Source: an uncultured Pelagibacteraceae bacterium (GTDB taxonomy: Bacteria; Pseudomonadota; Alphaproteobacteria; Pelagibacterales; Pelagibacteraceae). Taken from it: DNA of 64,000 nucleotides. The number at the start of each line of letters is the position of its first letter. Position 1 is the stretch's first letter. The stretch is from the NCBI GenBank assembly GCA_902569785.1, contig CACFVO010000003.1, positions 1 through 64,000 of the forward strand, written 5' to 3'. Made by a program: the position numbers and the translations under genes. The notes beneath the pieces were generated by a model that saw only the letters and a program-made list of their open reading frames with translations, was not told where the DNA came from and ran no database searches. Below, piece by piece: positions 8,558 through 18,378 of the stretch.

Positions 8558-9604
8558 CTACTTTTTTAAAATAGTAAGGTGGCCCATTTTTCTTTTTTCT
8601 TTAATTTCTTTCTTGCCATAATCAAAGAAAAATTCATTTTCATTAAAAGTCTTTAATCTATACTCTTTGATCTCTTTTCCTAAAATATTTACCATTTCAG
8701 CGGACTTGCAGATTATACTAGGTGGTATAATTTCTAGATTGCACACTGCTCTAATATGACCTTCAAAGGAACTTACATTAAAAGCATTTATAGTAAGGTG
8801 AGCTGAATTATGCGGACGTGGTGCAATTTCATTAACTAAAAGAACATTATTTTTATTAATAAAATACTCAATTGCGATCGTTCCTACATAATCCAATTGC
8901 TCGGCTATTTTTTGTGCATTTTGTAAAGCCTCATCCGTAATTTTATCATTTATCTCTGCAGGAATTTTTGAATATTTTAAAATTTGATTCTCGTGAACGT
9001 TTTCAATAGGTGCATAAATCGACATGGCTCCATTTTGAAATCTTGTGAGAATTACTGAAATTTCTTTTTTTAAATCAACTTTTTTTTCTAAAATATAGTC
9101 AGCCGTAAAGCACCAATCTTTTTTAATATCATCTAAAGAATTCAAAACAAATTGACCATGCCCGTCATAGCCAAGAGTGTTTGTTTTCAAAATTCCAGGT
9201 AATAACTTTTTATTTCTTGAAACATCTTCTGCTTTTTCTATGAAAGCCCATTCTGTTGTTTTAATACCAAGATCATTCACAAAAGCTTTCTCTAATTTTC
9301 TGTTTTGAATAATCTTATTTATATCGGGTTTAGGATAAACTTTTTTTTCTTTATCTATACTCTTTAATATATCTACAGGGATATTTTCAAACTCAAAAGT
9401 AACAATATCTACCTTCTTTATAAATTCTTTTATCTTTATTTGATCGTCATATTTAGAAAATATAAATTGATTGCAATATTTTTGTGCAGGTCCATGTTCG
9501 TCGTCAGATATAACTACAGTTTTTACATTTAATTTTTTTGCAGCTTGGCACATCATTGAGCCTAATTGACCTGAGCCTATAATTCCTAAGGTAATGTCTG
9601 ACAT
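8558..9604 (-). CDS. purK: 5-(carboxyamino)imidazole ribonucleotide synthase
   Basis: LGIIGSGQLGSMMCQAAKKLN, FEFENIP, ATP-grasp EIAPRPHNSAHLT; adjacent to purE. Confidence 0.95.
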   Translation of the reverse strand: MSDITLGIIGSGQLGSMMCQAAKKLNVKTVVISDDEHGPAQKYCNQFIFSKYDDQIKIKEFIKKVDIVTFEFENIPVDILKSIDKEKKVYPKPDINKIIQNRKLEKAFVNDLGIKTTEWAFIEKAEDVSRNKKLLPGILKTNTLGYDGHGQFVLNSLDDIKKDWCFTADYILEKKVDLKKEISVILTRFQNGAMSIYAPIENVHENQILKYSKIPAEINDKITDEALQNAQKIAEQLDYVGTIAIEYFINKNNVLLVNEIAPRPHNSAHLTINAFNVSSFEGHIRAVCNLEIIPPSIICKSAEMVNILGKEIKEYRLKTFNENEFFFDYGKKEIKEKRKMGHLTILKK

Positions 9605-9607
9605 TAA

Positions 9608-10129
9608 TTATTTAGGTTTTTTTTTGATGGATTGAGTTTGAGTTCGTCTCCACTTTTCTAAATTTGATTTTACTTTTAAGTCTATATTGCCAATGATAGA
9701 TGCTGCAAGTAATCCTGCATTAAAAGATCCATCAATTGCTAAGCAACCTATAGGAACTGCTTTGGGCATTTGTACCATTGAAAGCAAACTATCAAGTCCT
9801 TTCAATTTTTTACTCTCTATTGGCACTCCTAGAACAGGTAATGTTGTTAAAGATGCCACCATACCTGGTAGATGAGCAGCGCCGCCAGCGCCAGCGACTA
9901 TCACTGCAAAACCATTTTTTTCAGCAGTTTCAGCAAATTCAAACATGCGTTTAGGAGTCCTATGAGCGCTGACAATTAAAACCTCATATTTTACTTTGAG
10001 AATTTTAAGAATTTTTTCGCACTCCTGCATTACGTGGTAGTCAGATTGTGACCCCATTATGATTGCTACTTTATTATTTTTTTTCTTGAGATTCACAGAG
10101 TAATTTAACAATTTTAGATATAAAAACAA
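9608..10129 (-). CDS. purE: 5-(carboxyamino)imidazole ribonucleotide mutase (listed start may be too far upstream)
   Basis: VAIIMGSQSDYHVM, VSAHRTPKRM, VAGAGGAAHLPGM, VLGVPI. Confidence 0.95.
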   Translation of the reverse strand: MFLYLKLLNYSVNLKKKNNKVAIIMGSQSDYHVMQECEKILKILKVKYEVLIVSAHRTPKRMFEFAETAEKNGFAVIVAGAGGAAHLPGMVASLTTLPVLGVPIESKKLKGLDSLLSMVQMPKAVPIGCLAIDGSFNAGLLAASIIGNIDLKVKSNLEKWRRTQTQSIKKKPK

Positions 10130-10201
10130 TAGAGTTTTAATTTCTTTTTTTGGACTAATTTATGCCAATCAAAGCACAGATTTTTTTATCATGTTAGGGA
10201 T

Positions 10202-10405
10202 ATGAAAATATTATCTATTTTATCTTTATTGTTTTTGTTAACCAATTGCGCAGGTAGCAACATGGCCAAAATCAAATTTGGTGAGCGTTGTACTGCTTCT
10301 GATGCAAAACAACTGCAGGAAAAATCTTATGTGTGGTTTGTTAGTAAAGATGCCGCAGAGGATTTTGACAAAAGAATAAATAAATCAAACTGTTTAGATA
10401 GCTAA
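10202..10405 (+). CDS. Small putative lipoprotein, 67 aa
   Basis: MKILSILSLLFLLTNCAGSN signal peptide with lipobox-like Cys. Confidence 0.65.
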   Translation: MKILSILSLLFLLTNCAGSNMAKIKFGERCTASDAKQLQEKSYVWFVSKDAAEDFDKRINKSNCLDS

Positions 10406-10446
10406 ATTAATTATTAATTTTTGTTATTTATGTTAATAAGGGGTTT

Positions 10447-11541
10447 ATGTATAAACCTTTACCCCTTATTATATCTTGTATAATCTATATTTTTTTCAAC
10501 TTAAATTTAATGGCTATGGATCAAAAACCCTATCATCACATTTACAAGGACGGCAAGCTATTTGCTTTTAGAAATTTAGAAGGTGGTCCAAAAAGAGATC
10601 CTAATTTTAAATGGAATTGGAAGCTTTTTAGGGAAGAAAAAAAGAAACTTAAAATTGATTATCCTCCTGAGCATGTCATTGATAGACAAATAGTTTTAAA
10701 AAATCTTAAGAAACATAAATCAGACTCATATGTAATGTGGCTTGACCATGCTAGCTTTATTATTAAACTTGGGAATACCACAATTATTACTGATCCGGTT
10801 TTTGAAAATTATTATGGATATTTTGGTTTCGGTACCAAAAAATATATCAAGCCTCCTTTAAAATTAAAAGAACTTCCAGAGATAAATTTATTTTTGTTAA
10901 GCCACAACCATCTAGATCACATGTCTCAAAAAACGATAAATAACTTTCCTTATAAAAATACAAAAGTTCTTGTACCTTTAAAGCTTGGAAAATATTTTAC
11001 AAGAAATGGATTCAAAAAAGATAAAGTAAAAGAGATGGACTGGTTTGATAAAGTTAAAATTAACGACGAAATCACAATAACGATGTTGCCAGCACAACAT
11101 TGGAGTAAACGTTGGATTTGGGGTGATGGAAATACTAATAGAAGTCTTTGGGGGAGTTTTTTAATTGAATACAAAGATAAGAAAATCTTTTTTGCCTGCG
11201 ATACTGGACTGGCACCTTTTTATAAAGATTTAGGAGAAAAATTTGGTCCAATTGATTTAGGTTTTGGAAACATTGGTGCTTATAATTTCTTTCCAATAAT
11301 AAATGTTAAAGATAAATCTACTGCTCATGCAAATCCTGAAGAACTATTGTCACTAATGAAAGATCTTAAAGTTAAAAAAGTAGTTGGGATGCATTGGGGT
11401 ACAGCGATCTTAAGTTTGGAACCAATTTGGGAACCTCCGGTAAGGTTTAAAGCTAACGCTGAAAAGTTTGGATATAAAAAAGAAGACACAATTATATTTA
11501 AAATTGGAGAAATTAAAAAATTAGATCAATTAATTAACTAG
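10447..11541 (+). CDS. MBL-fold metallohydrolase, exported or membrane-linked
   Basis: SHNHLDHM, LPAQHWSKR, FACDTGLAPF, GMHWGT metal ligands; N-terminal hydrophobic segment. Confidence 0.88.
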   Translation: MYKPLPLIISCIIYIFFNLNLMAMDQKPYHHIYKDGKLFAFRNLEGGPKRDPNFKWNWKLFREEKKKLKIDYPPEHVIDRQIVLKNLKKHKSDSYVMWLDHASFIIKLGNTTIITDPVFENYYGYFGFGTKKYIKPPLKLKELPEINLFLLSHNHLDHMSQKTINNFPYKNTKVLVPLKLGKYFTRNGFKKDKVKEMDWFDKVKINDEITITMLPAQHWSKRWIWGDGNTNRSLWGSFLIEYKDKKIFFACDTGLAPFYKDLGEKFGPIDLGFGNIGAYNFFPIINVKDKSTAHANPEELLSLMKDLKVKKVVGMHWGTAILSLEPIWEPPVRFKANAEKFGYKKEDTIIFKIGEIKKLDQLIN

Positions 11542-12685
11542 CTTTTCTTTTATTTCTCTCTTTATCAAGAAGCTTTGTTAAAGCATCTACCATCACATCT
11601 GAAGCTTTGAATATTTCATTAGATTTAAACTCATGCGAAACGTTTTTTTCTGGATCAGTTTTGTCTTCAATTATTATTCCCTGATCTGGGGAATTATTTT
11701 TAAGATAAATTAATATTAACCATTCTTCATCTGGGGCATCATCCCATTTGATAAAAATCTCACTTGTTTCAAAACGTCTATCGATTAATCTTAGAATGCT
11801 TAAATATTTTGGAATATACCTTTTGTTAATTTGAAAACACAAACTATGTGCAGATCTGTAAAAGCTTTCTAAAGCAAATTCTATTTTTTGTCTTTCTAAA
11901 TTATAAATTCTTTCTTTTTCGAGCAATGACTCTCTATCATCACCCTCTTCAACTTTTACCCCGAGTTGTTCAACTCTTTCTCTTATTTTTTGATCTCTTA
12001 ATGCTTGATACTTTTGTTTTATCTTATCTATACGTTCTTGAACATCGGCATATGACTCTCGTTGCGCGCTCAATACAAATTTCTCAAGATTCTTTATTTC
12101 TAAAGCTTCACGTTTTCTAAAGTTTTCAATTTTTTTCTCTAATTTAATTTGTTCTAAAAATTTCCTTTGCTTTTCCGCTTGCTCTCTTCTTACTTCAGCT
12201 TGTTCTAGTTTAATAAATTTTTGTAACTCTTGTTTTCTCTCTTTTCCAAGTTTAATCTCCTCTTTTAATTCCTGTTCTTTAGCTTTAAGCTCATTTTCCA
12301 GTTCGATCTTCGATTTATTCTGAGTCTCTTTTTTCTCTCTTTCCATTGCTTGAAGTTTGAGACGTTTTTGTTTTTCTCTTTCTTCTTGAATAACTTTTTT
12401 AATTTCTGAAATTCTATTGGATATTCCTTGAAAGAAATTTTGAAGCGATTGATCTAAATTGAAATTAAATCGAAAGACTGATTTTAACTTCTCATTAGCT
12501 TTTAGTAGACTAAGTATTACTGTTCTAGTTTTTTTTCTGGATTTTAATCTCTTTTTTAACCTGCTTTTCTTTGCTTTGTTTTTTTTTCTTTTTTTTGAAA
12601 TCTTTTTGTTCTTTTTTTTTGTAGAAACTTTTCTAACCTTTTTCTTTAGGTATCTTTTTTTAAATTTTCTTTTCTTTTTTTTCAT
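11534..12685 (-). CDS. Lysine/arginine-rich coiled-coil protein of unknown function
   Basis: About 55-residue K/R tail (MKKKKRKFKKRYLKKKVRKVSTKKKNKK...), then E/K/Q coiled coil, then a non-repetitive C-terminal region. Confidence 0.75.
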   Translation of the reverse strand: MKKKKRKFKKRYLKKKVRKVSTKKKNKKISKKRKKNKAKKSRLKKRLKSRKKTRTVILSLLKANEKLKSVFRFNFNLDQSLQNFFQGISNRISEIKKVIQEEREKQKRLKLQAMEREKKETQNKSKIELENELKAKEQELKEEIKLGKERKQELQKFIKLEQAEVRREQAEKQRKFLEQIKLEKKIENFRKREALEIKNLEKFVLSAQRESYADVQERIDKIKQKYQALRDQKIRERVEQLGVKVEEGDDRESLLEKERIYNLERQKIEFALESFYRSAHSLCFQINKRYIPKYLSILRLIDRRFETSEIFIKWDDAPDEEWLILIYLKNNSPDQGIIIEDKTDPEKNVSHEFKSNEIFKASDVMVDALTKLLDKERNKRKAS

Positions 12686-12710
12686 ACCTGATTTAATTAA
12701 ATATCAGGTT

Positions 12711-13916
12711 TTATGAATATATATAGTCTCTTGTTCTGTGTGCTGATTGAAAATTTTTCACAATTTGTAATTGAAAAACAGCCAAGTCCCTATATCTGAA
12801 AGCTGCAGCACAACTCGCTAAATAAAACTCCCACATTTTTACAAATTTATCATCAAAAAGGTCTTTCACTTCTTTTCTTTTTGATAAAAATCTTTCAAGC
12901 CAACTTTCTAATGTCTTGTCATAATGCCTAATAAGTGTCTCAGTGTCTGAGACAATTAACCCGGTTTTCTCAATAGGTTCTATAATTTGACTGAATGACG
13001 GACAGACACCGCCAGGAAAAATATATTTATTTATAAATTTGTTTGGTGGAGATGGTTTATCAACCACCCCTATAGTATGTAGGAGAAATATACCGTCGCT
13101 CTTAAGTAATTTGTTTATTGATTCAAAAAAAGCTTTATAAAATTTTTTTCCTACATGTTCAAACATCCCAACTGAATAAATTCTATCGTATTGACCTTTA
13201 ATTTCCCTATAATCAGCTAATTCAAAACTTACTTGATTATCTAGACCGAGTTCTTTAGCCTTCTTTTTGCAATAATTAATTTGGTTTTTGCTCAAAGAAA
13301 TACCTTTAACCTCGCAACTTTTTTGTTTTGCAATCTCAAAAGCCATTCCTCCCCATCCACAACCAACTTCTAAAACTCTTTGTCCTTTTTTAATGTCTAA
13401 TTTTTTTACAATGTGATTTATTTTATTTTTTTGTGCTTCCTCTAAAGTTTTTGTATCATCTTTCCAGTAAGCACATGAGTATAATCTATGATCTCTATCT
13501 AAAAATATGTCGTAAAGTTTTTCACCTTTCTCACCTCCAATATCATAATGATGCTCTACATTTTTTCTAGACTTTCCTGGCAAATTAAAGTTCGATAAAT
13601 ATCTCCACAATTGAAAAATCCTTTTAGAAATATAGCTTGCAGAATTTACTTCTCTTCTTCCTAAATTTTTCACTAAATCCATTAAAAATTCTTTCAATGA
13701 TGCATTCTCTATGATTATTTCATTTCTCATATAAGCTTCGGGAAATTCTAATTCAGGATCCAAAATAAGTTTCCAATTAAGACTCTCTTTTAATAGTTTA
13801 ACAGTAATAGGATTTTCTTTTCTTGGGTTACCACAAATATATTTTTGACCTTTGGAATCAACTAATATAATTCCGCCTTCTTTATAAATATTTGAAAATA
13901 CTCTGGCTAAAATCAT
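12711..13916 (-). CDS. cfa: Cyclopropane-fatty-acyl-phospholipid synthase family methyltransferase
   Basis: HHYDIGGEKGEKLYDIFLDRDHRLYSCAYW, RVLEVGCGWGGMAFEIAK, FEHVGKKFYKAFF, KYIFPGGVCPSF. Confidence 0.93.
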   Translation of the reverse strand: MILARVFSNIYKEGGIILVDSKGQKYICGNPRKENPITVKLLKESLNWKLILDPELEFPEAYMRNEIIIENASLKEFLMDLVKNLGRREVNSASYISKRIFQLWRYLSNFNLPGKSRKNVEHHYDIGGEKGEKLYDIFLDRDHRLYSCAYWKDDTKTLEEAQKNKINHIVKKLDIKKGQRVLEVGCGWGGMAFEIAKQKSCEVKGISLSKNQINYCKKKAKELGLDNQVSFELADYREIKGQYDRIYSVGMFEHVGKKFYKAFFESINKLLKSDGIFLLHTIGVVDKPSPPNKFINKYIFPGGVCPSFSQIIEPIEKTGLIVSDTETLIRHYDKTLESWLERFLSKRKEVKDLFDDKFVKMWEFYLASCAAAFRYRDLAVFQLQIVKNFQSAHRTRDYIYS

Positions 13917-13918
13917 AT

Positions 13919-14803
13919 CTAAGCTGCTAAATTATCCTTAATTACAAACTTCAAATTATCTAATTTATCAATTAATTCTTTTTTTTGTGTGGGGTTTAAA
14001 AGAGCTAAGGGAGGTAATAAATTCTTAAAACTATTGTCTTTAATAGACATATAGCTATGTAGAGCTGATATCAAATTATATCCATCAAACACTTCCCTAA
14101 CTGCAATTAATTTATCATTTTGCGTTTGTTTTTTCTTTTTTTCAAAATCATCAAAAACTTTTCTAGCAAGTGGAGCGGTCACGTTGCAAATTGCTGAGAT
14201 GATTCCACTATTCCCCAACTCTAGTCCGCTTAGTAATTTTTTTTCAGTTCCTGGAAACATTAAAAAGTTAGGTAGTTTTAAATTTTTGAATAAGTTAGAA
14301 GTTGAGTCTTTGCATCCAATTATATTATCTGGAAAGGCCTTAACAAGTTTAGTAACGGCTTCAACAGAAAATTTATATCCACTTAGTAATTCAAAGTTAT
14401 ATAAAATGATTTTAATTTTAGGAACTTTAGAAATGATTAATGAGTAAAAATTAAATACACCTTCATCAGTATTGCCTTTATAATATGCTGGTGGCATAAT
14501 TAGGAAATCTTTGAAACCATATTCAAATCCATATTTTATTAAATCTATTGTTTCTTTTAAAGAATTGCATCCAGTCCCTAAAAAGAATTTTTTTTTTAAT
14601 TTATGGTTTGCAATTTTAGCAATTAGTTCCTTTTTTTCTGAAGTTGAAATTAATTGACTCTGGCCAGTAGAGCCGAAAAATATAGCCCCATGTAAACCAT
14701 TATTAATTGTAGATGCTGCATGATCAATCGTAGCATCTACATTTAATGAATAATCATCCTTTAAAATACTGCATGTAGCAGAATATACGCCTCTAGTTAT
14801 CAT
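13919..14803 (-). CDS. Dihydrodipicolinate synthase family protein
   Basis: FFGSTGQSQLIS, IIGCKDST (Schiff-base Lys), SGIISAICNVTAPL. Confidence 0.85.
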   Translation of the reverse strand: MITRGVYSATCSILKDDYSLNVDATIDHAASTINNGLHGAIFFGSTGQSQLISTSEKKELIAKIANHKLKKKFFLGTGCNSLKETIDLIKYGFEYGFKDFLIMPPAYYKGNTDEGVFNFYSLIISKVPKIKIILYNFELLSGYKFSVEAVTKLVKAFPDNIIGCKDSTSNLFKNLKLPNFLMFPGTEKKLLSGLELGNSGIISAICNVTAPLARKVFDDFEKKKKQTQNDKLIAVREVFDGYNLISALHSYMSIKDNSFKNLLPPLALLNPTQKKELIDKLDNLKFVIKDNLAA

Positions 14804-14850
14804 AATCTTACCTAATTTATTTTATCTAAGTTATATAGTTAGAATCAAGT

Positions 14851-15774
14851 ATGAAAATTCTTTGTATTAACGCTAGAAAAGGAATTGGGGATCAAGTGTT
14901 ATTCATTCCCTACATTCACGCTATATCAAAAAAATTTAAAACACCAGTTTCTTTACTAGCTAAAAACAATTCTAAGGCGAAAGATCTTTTTGCTGAGGAT
15001 AATCACATAAATGAAATAATCACTCTTGAAAAAGAAATGGATGGTATAAGTGGAATTTTAAAATTATCTAATGATTTAAAAAAAAGAAATTTTGATAAAA
15101 TTTTCATTTTTAATTCATCCTTGAGATATAACTTAATTGCAAGATTAGCAGGTATTAAATCAATTAACCAATATCCATTATTTAAAAATAAAGATAATAT
15201 TGTGCTTACTGCAAAAATTTTTACTGAAAATGTAATTAATCAGGTCGTTTCCACTGAACCTAATTTAATAATTAAAAAAAATGATAATATTTTAGATAAA
15301 AATTTTAAACATCTTTGTTTAGGAGTAAGTGCTTCAGGTCCAACGAAAAGGTGGGACATTGAAAATTATATAAAATTAGCAGAAAAAATTAGTGAAAAAA
15401 TAAAATGTAAATTTTATTTAGCTGGAGGAGAAAATGACATTGATCTTATAAATAAATTTAAAAACTCAAGTGTAGGAAAAGATTCTTTTTCTTTTGAAAA
15501 GATGAGTATTAAAGAAACTTTACAATTTATCTCAGGTTGTGATTTATATATAGGAAATGACACAGGATGGGCGCACATATCTGTGGCTTTAAAAGTAAAA
15601 GCACTCACAATTTTCTGTGATAGTCCTGTTGCTGCTTATGGTTCATACAGTTCAAAAATGATTACTGTCGAGCCTGAAGGAATGGCAATAGGCACTACTA
15701 CTCATGACACTCTTGGGAAAGATAAAGTTTCGTTTGATAAAGTTTATAACAAATCAATTCAAATGCTTAACTAA
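14851..15774 (+). CDS. Glycosyltransferase family 9 (heptosyltransferase-like)
   Basis: ARKGIGDQVLFIPYIHA, LGVSASGPTKRWDIENYIKLAEKI, YIGNDTGWAHISVAL. Confidence 0.88.
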   Translation: MKILCINARKGIGDQVLFIPYIHAISKKFKTPVSLLAKNNSKAKDLFAEDNHINEIITLEKEMDGISGILKLSNDLKKRNFDKIFIFNSSLRYNLIARLAGIKSINQYPLFKNKDNIVLTAKIFTENVINQVVSTEPNLIIKKNDNILDKNFKHLCLGVSASGPTKRWDIENYIKLAEKISEKIKCKFYLAGGENDIDLINKFKNSSVGKDSFSFEKMSIKETLQFISGCDLYIGNDTGWAHISVALKVKALTIFCDSPVAAYGSYSSKMITVEPEGMAIGTTTHDTLGKDKVSFDKVYNKSIQMLN

Positions 15775-16291
15775 AATCAGTTTTGATTATTTTATCTGCT
15801 GCTTGATTTACAAGTTTACTTAATTCTTCAGTTTTAACGTCAGTATTCTTATCTGGATGAATTTTCTGTTGTAGTTTTTTTGCTACTTTTAATACTTCTT
15901 CTTTAGAACAACCTTTTTTTAATCCTAACAACTTATAAGCCTCGTCTAATGATACACTTGATGACCCTTGAGATTGATTAAACTGTCCTTGAGAAAATCT
16001 GCCTGAATTTTTTAGAAATTGAATGAGTCTCCATAATTGAAGCATTTGTAAAGCGGTAAGACCTTTAATTTTCAACCCGCTTAAAATTACAAATAAAAAA
16101 GGTAAGGAAAATAAAAACTTTCCACCTATGGTAAATAAAGTTGCGAGAATTAGAGATAAATATACCGCAATTTTTTTAAGAGTAAGAGCAATTTTTTTTG
16201 AACTTGCCCTAGCAAATGCATTTAATAAAAGATAAATAATGACAAAGATGATAGTTCCAATCAAAAACAAATTCATATAACTTTTTACCAT
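15767..16291 (-). CDS. Membrane-anchored DnaJ-domain protein (Pam18/Tim14-like layout)
   Basis: N-terminal TM segments; C-terminal SLDEAYKLLGLKKGCSKEEVLKVAKKLQQKIHPDKN with HPD motif. Confidence 0.8.
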   Translation of the reverse strand: MVKSYMNLFLIGTIIFVIIYLLLNAFARASSKKIALTLKKIAVYLSLILATLFTIGGKFLFSLPFLFVILSGLKIKGLTALQMLQLWRLIQFLKNSGRFSQGQFNQSQGSSSVSLDEAYKLLGLKKGCSKEEVLKVAKKLQQKIHPDKNTDVKTEELSKLVNQAADKIIKTDFS

Positions 16292-18374
16292 GAAAACTCC
16301 AAAATTGAAAAAAATAGAATCTGTAAAAAAACATCATGGCATATCGCTAGAAGACGATTATGCTTGGGTAGATCAACCTAATATTTTAGAAGTTTTGAAA
16401 GACCCAAGTAAATTATTACCAGATGTAAGGAACTATATTGAAGAAAATAATTCTATTACGAAAGATTATTTTAAAGATGTAAAAAATTTACAAAAAAAAC
16501 TTTTTAATGAAATTAAATCTAAAATAAAGCTAGATGATACTTCATTAAAATTTAAAGACAAAAAATATTATTATTGGTCTAAAACCGAAACTAAAGGAAA
16601 TTACGGAAAAAATATAAGACAACTTATAGATGGCTCTAAGCCAGAAGAAATTTACTTTGATGGCGATCTTGAAAAGAAAAAATGTGGATCAGAATATTTT
16701 GGTTTAGGAAGCATAAGCGTTTCTCATTGTGATAAATTTATGGCTTATTCTTTAGACCTCAAAGGATCAGAGTATTTTACAATTTATCTTAGAGATCTTA
16801 ATAGCTATAAAAATGAAAAGGATATTATAGAAAATACTAGTGGGAGTATAACTTGGTCTTTAGATAGTAAAAGCTTCTTTTATTCAAAGCTAGATAAGTT
16901 TCATAGACCTAGACAAATTTATAAACATGAAATTGGATCACCTATAAATAGTGATGAATTAATATTTGAAGAAAAAGATGAGACTTTTACTTGTGGTATC
17001 AGTTTAAGCTCAGATGAAAAATTTTTCATAATTTCTACTTCAGACCATATCACTACTGAAGAATATTTTTTTCCGTCAAATTCGAATTCTATTAACCCAG
17101 TTTTATTCCAAAAAAGAGAAAAGGATGTTCGTTACTCAATAGACTCATGGAAAGAGTATTTTTATATCCAAACAAATAAGAACGCGAGAGATTATAAAAT
17201 TCTTAGATGTAAAATAGATAATATTAATGAACTAGAGGAATTCATTCCTTCAAAAAAAGAGACAATTATTGGATCTTTAGAGTTTTTAGATAACTTTATA
17301 ATTCGAGGTGAAAAAACAGATGCTATCCCTAAACTATTTATAAGAAATATAAAAACTAATGAAGAAGAAGAAATAAAAATTTCAGATGAGGAAATAGGTT
17401 GTCCTACGGCTTCTTTAATGGAAAAAAATAGAAACACTACCAAAATTAGAGTTGGATGGGAAAGCATGAAAACCCAAAGTAAAATTTATGAATATGATAT
17501 TTTAACAAAAGAAAAAAAACTTGTTAAAGAAACTGAAATACCTTCGGGTCATAATCCAGATAAATACATCGTTGAGCGAATAAAAGCTAAATCTCATGAT
17601 GGTAGAATGATCCCCATTAGCTTAGTGCGTTTGAAAAATTCTAAACAAGATGGAAAATCTAAAATCTTACTTTATGCCTATGGAGCTTACAAGCATAGTG
17701 TATCTCCATCGTTTAGTGTCTCAAGGTTTAGTTTAGTAGATCGAGGAATTACTTTTGCAATTGCACATGTTAGAGGAGGGGGTGATCTTGGAGATGTTTG
17801 GCATGAAGAAGGAAAAAAGAAATTAAAAAAAAATACCTTCTTAGATTATATTGCATGTGCAAACCATTTGATTGATAAAAAATATACTTACAAAGGTGGG
17901 ATTTGTTTCTACGGAGGTTCAGCGGGAGGCCTAACTGGAGGAGCGCTAGCTAACATGGCGCCTGAATTATTTTTTTCTATGCTTCTACTTGTGCCTTTTG
18001 TTGACACCATGACTACCATGCTTAATGAAAAACTTCCACTTACTCCAGCTGAATGGGAGTTATGGGGAAACCCAATTGAGAGCAAAGAATACTTTGAATA
18101 TATTTATTCTTACTCTCCTTATAATAATCTTAATAATAAATTTTATCCTTCAATGCTGATTACCACATCTCTCTTTGATAATCGTGTCTTATACAGTGAA
18201 CCTGTAAAATATATTGCTAAGCTAAGGGATGTTAAAAAAGATAATAATACTCAATTATTAAAGTGCAAGATGGAAGCTGCTGGTCATGGAGGCATGAGCG
18301 GACGAGATAATGCAATTACAGAGTTAGCTGAAGAATATAGTTTTATCTTAAAAACTGCTAAAATTAATAATTAA
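16290..18374 (+). CDS. ptrB: Oligopeptidase B (S9A prolyl oligopeptidase family)
   Basis: HHGISLEDDYAWVDQPN, AYGAYKHSVSPSFS, FYGGSAGGLTGGALANMAPELF catalytic Ser, AAGHGGMSGR. Confidence 0.93.
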   Translation: MKTPKLKKIESVKKHHGISLEDDYAWVDQPNILEVLKDPSKLLPDVRNYIEENNSITKDYFKDVKNLQKKLFNEIKSKIKLDDTSLKFKDKKYYYWSKTETKGNYGKNIRQLIDGSKPEEIYFDGDLEKKKCGSEYFGLGSISVSHCDKFMAYSLDLKGSEYFTIYLRDLNSYKNEKDIIENTSGSITWSLDSKSFFYSKLDKFHRPRQIYKHEIGSPINSDELIFEEKDETFTCGISLSSDEKFFIISTSDHITTEEYFFPSNSNSINPVLFQKREKDVRYSIDSWKEYFYIQTNKNARDYKILRCKIDNINELEEFIPSKKETIIGSLEFLDNFIIRGEKTDAIPKLFIRNIKTNEEEEIKISDEEIGCPTASLMEKNRNTTKIRVGWESMKTQSKIYEYDILTKEKKLVKETEIPSGHNPDKYIVERIKAKSHDGRMIPISLVRLKNSKQDGKSKILLYAYGAYKHSVSPSFSVSRFSLVDRGITFAIAHVRGGGDLGDVWHEEGKKKLKKNTFLDYIACANHLIDKKYTYKGGICFYGGSAGGLTGGALANMAPELFFSMLLLVPFVDTMTTMLNEKLPLTPAEWELWGNPIESKEYFEYIYSYSPYNNLNNKFYPSMLITTSLFDNRVLYSEPVKYIAKLRDVKKDNNTQLLKCKMEAAGHGGMSGRDNAITELAEEYSFILKTAKINN

Positions 18375-18378
18375 AATT

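Noticed and set aside
12459-12716. Plus-strand 85-aa Phe-rich ORF
   Set aside because: Antisense of the Lys-rich N-terminus of the coiled-coil gene; AAA/AAG codons read backwards as TTT/CTT, no independent support.
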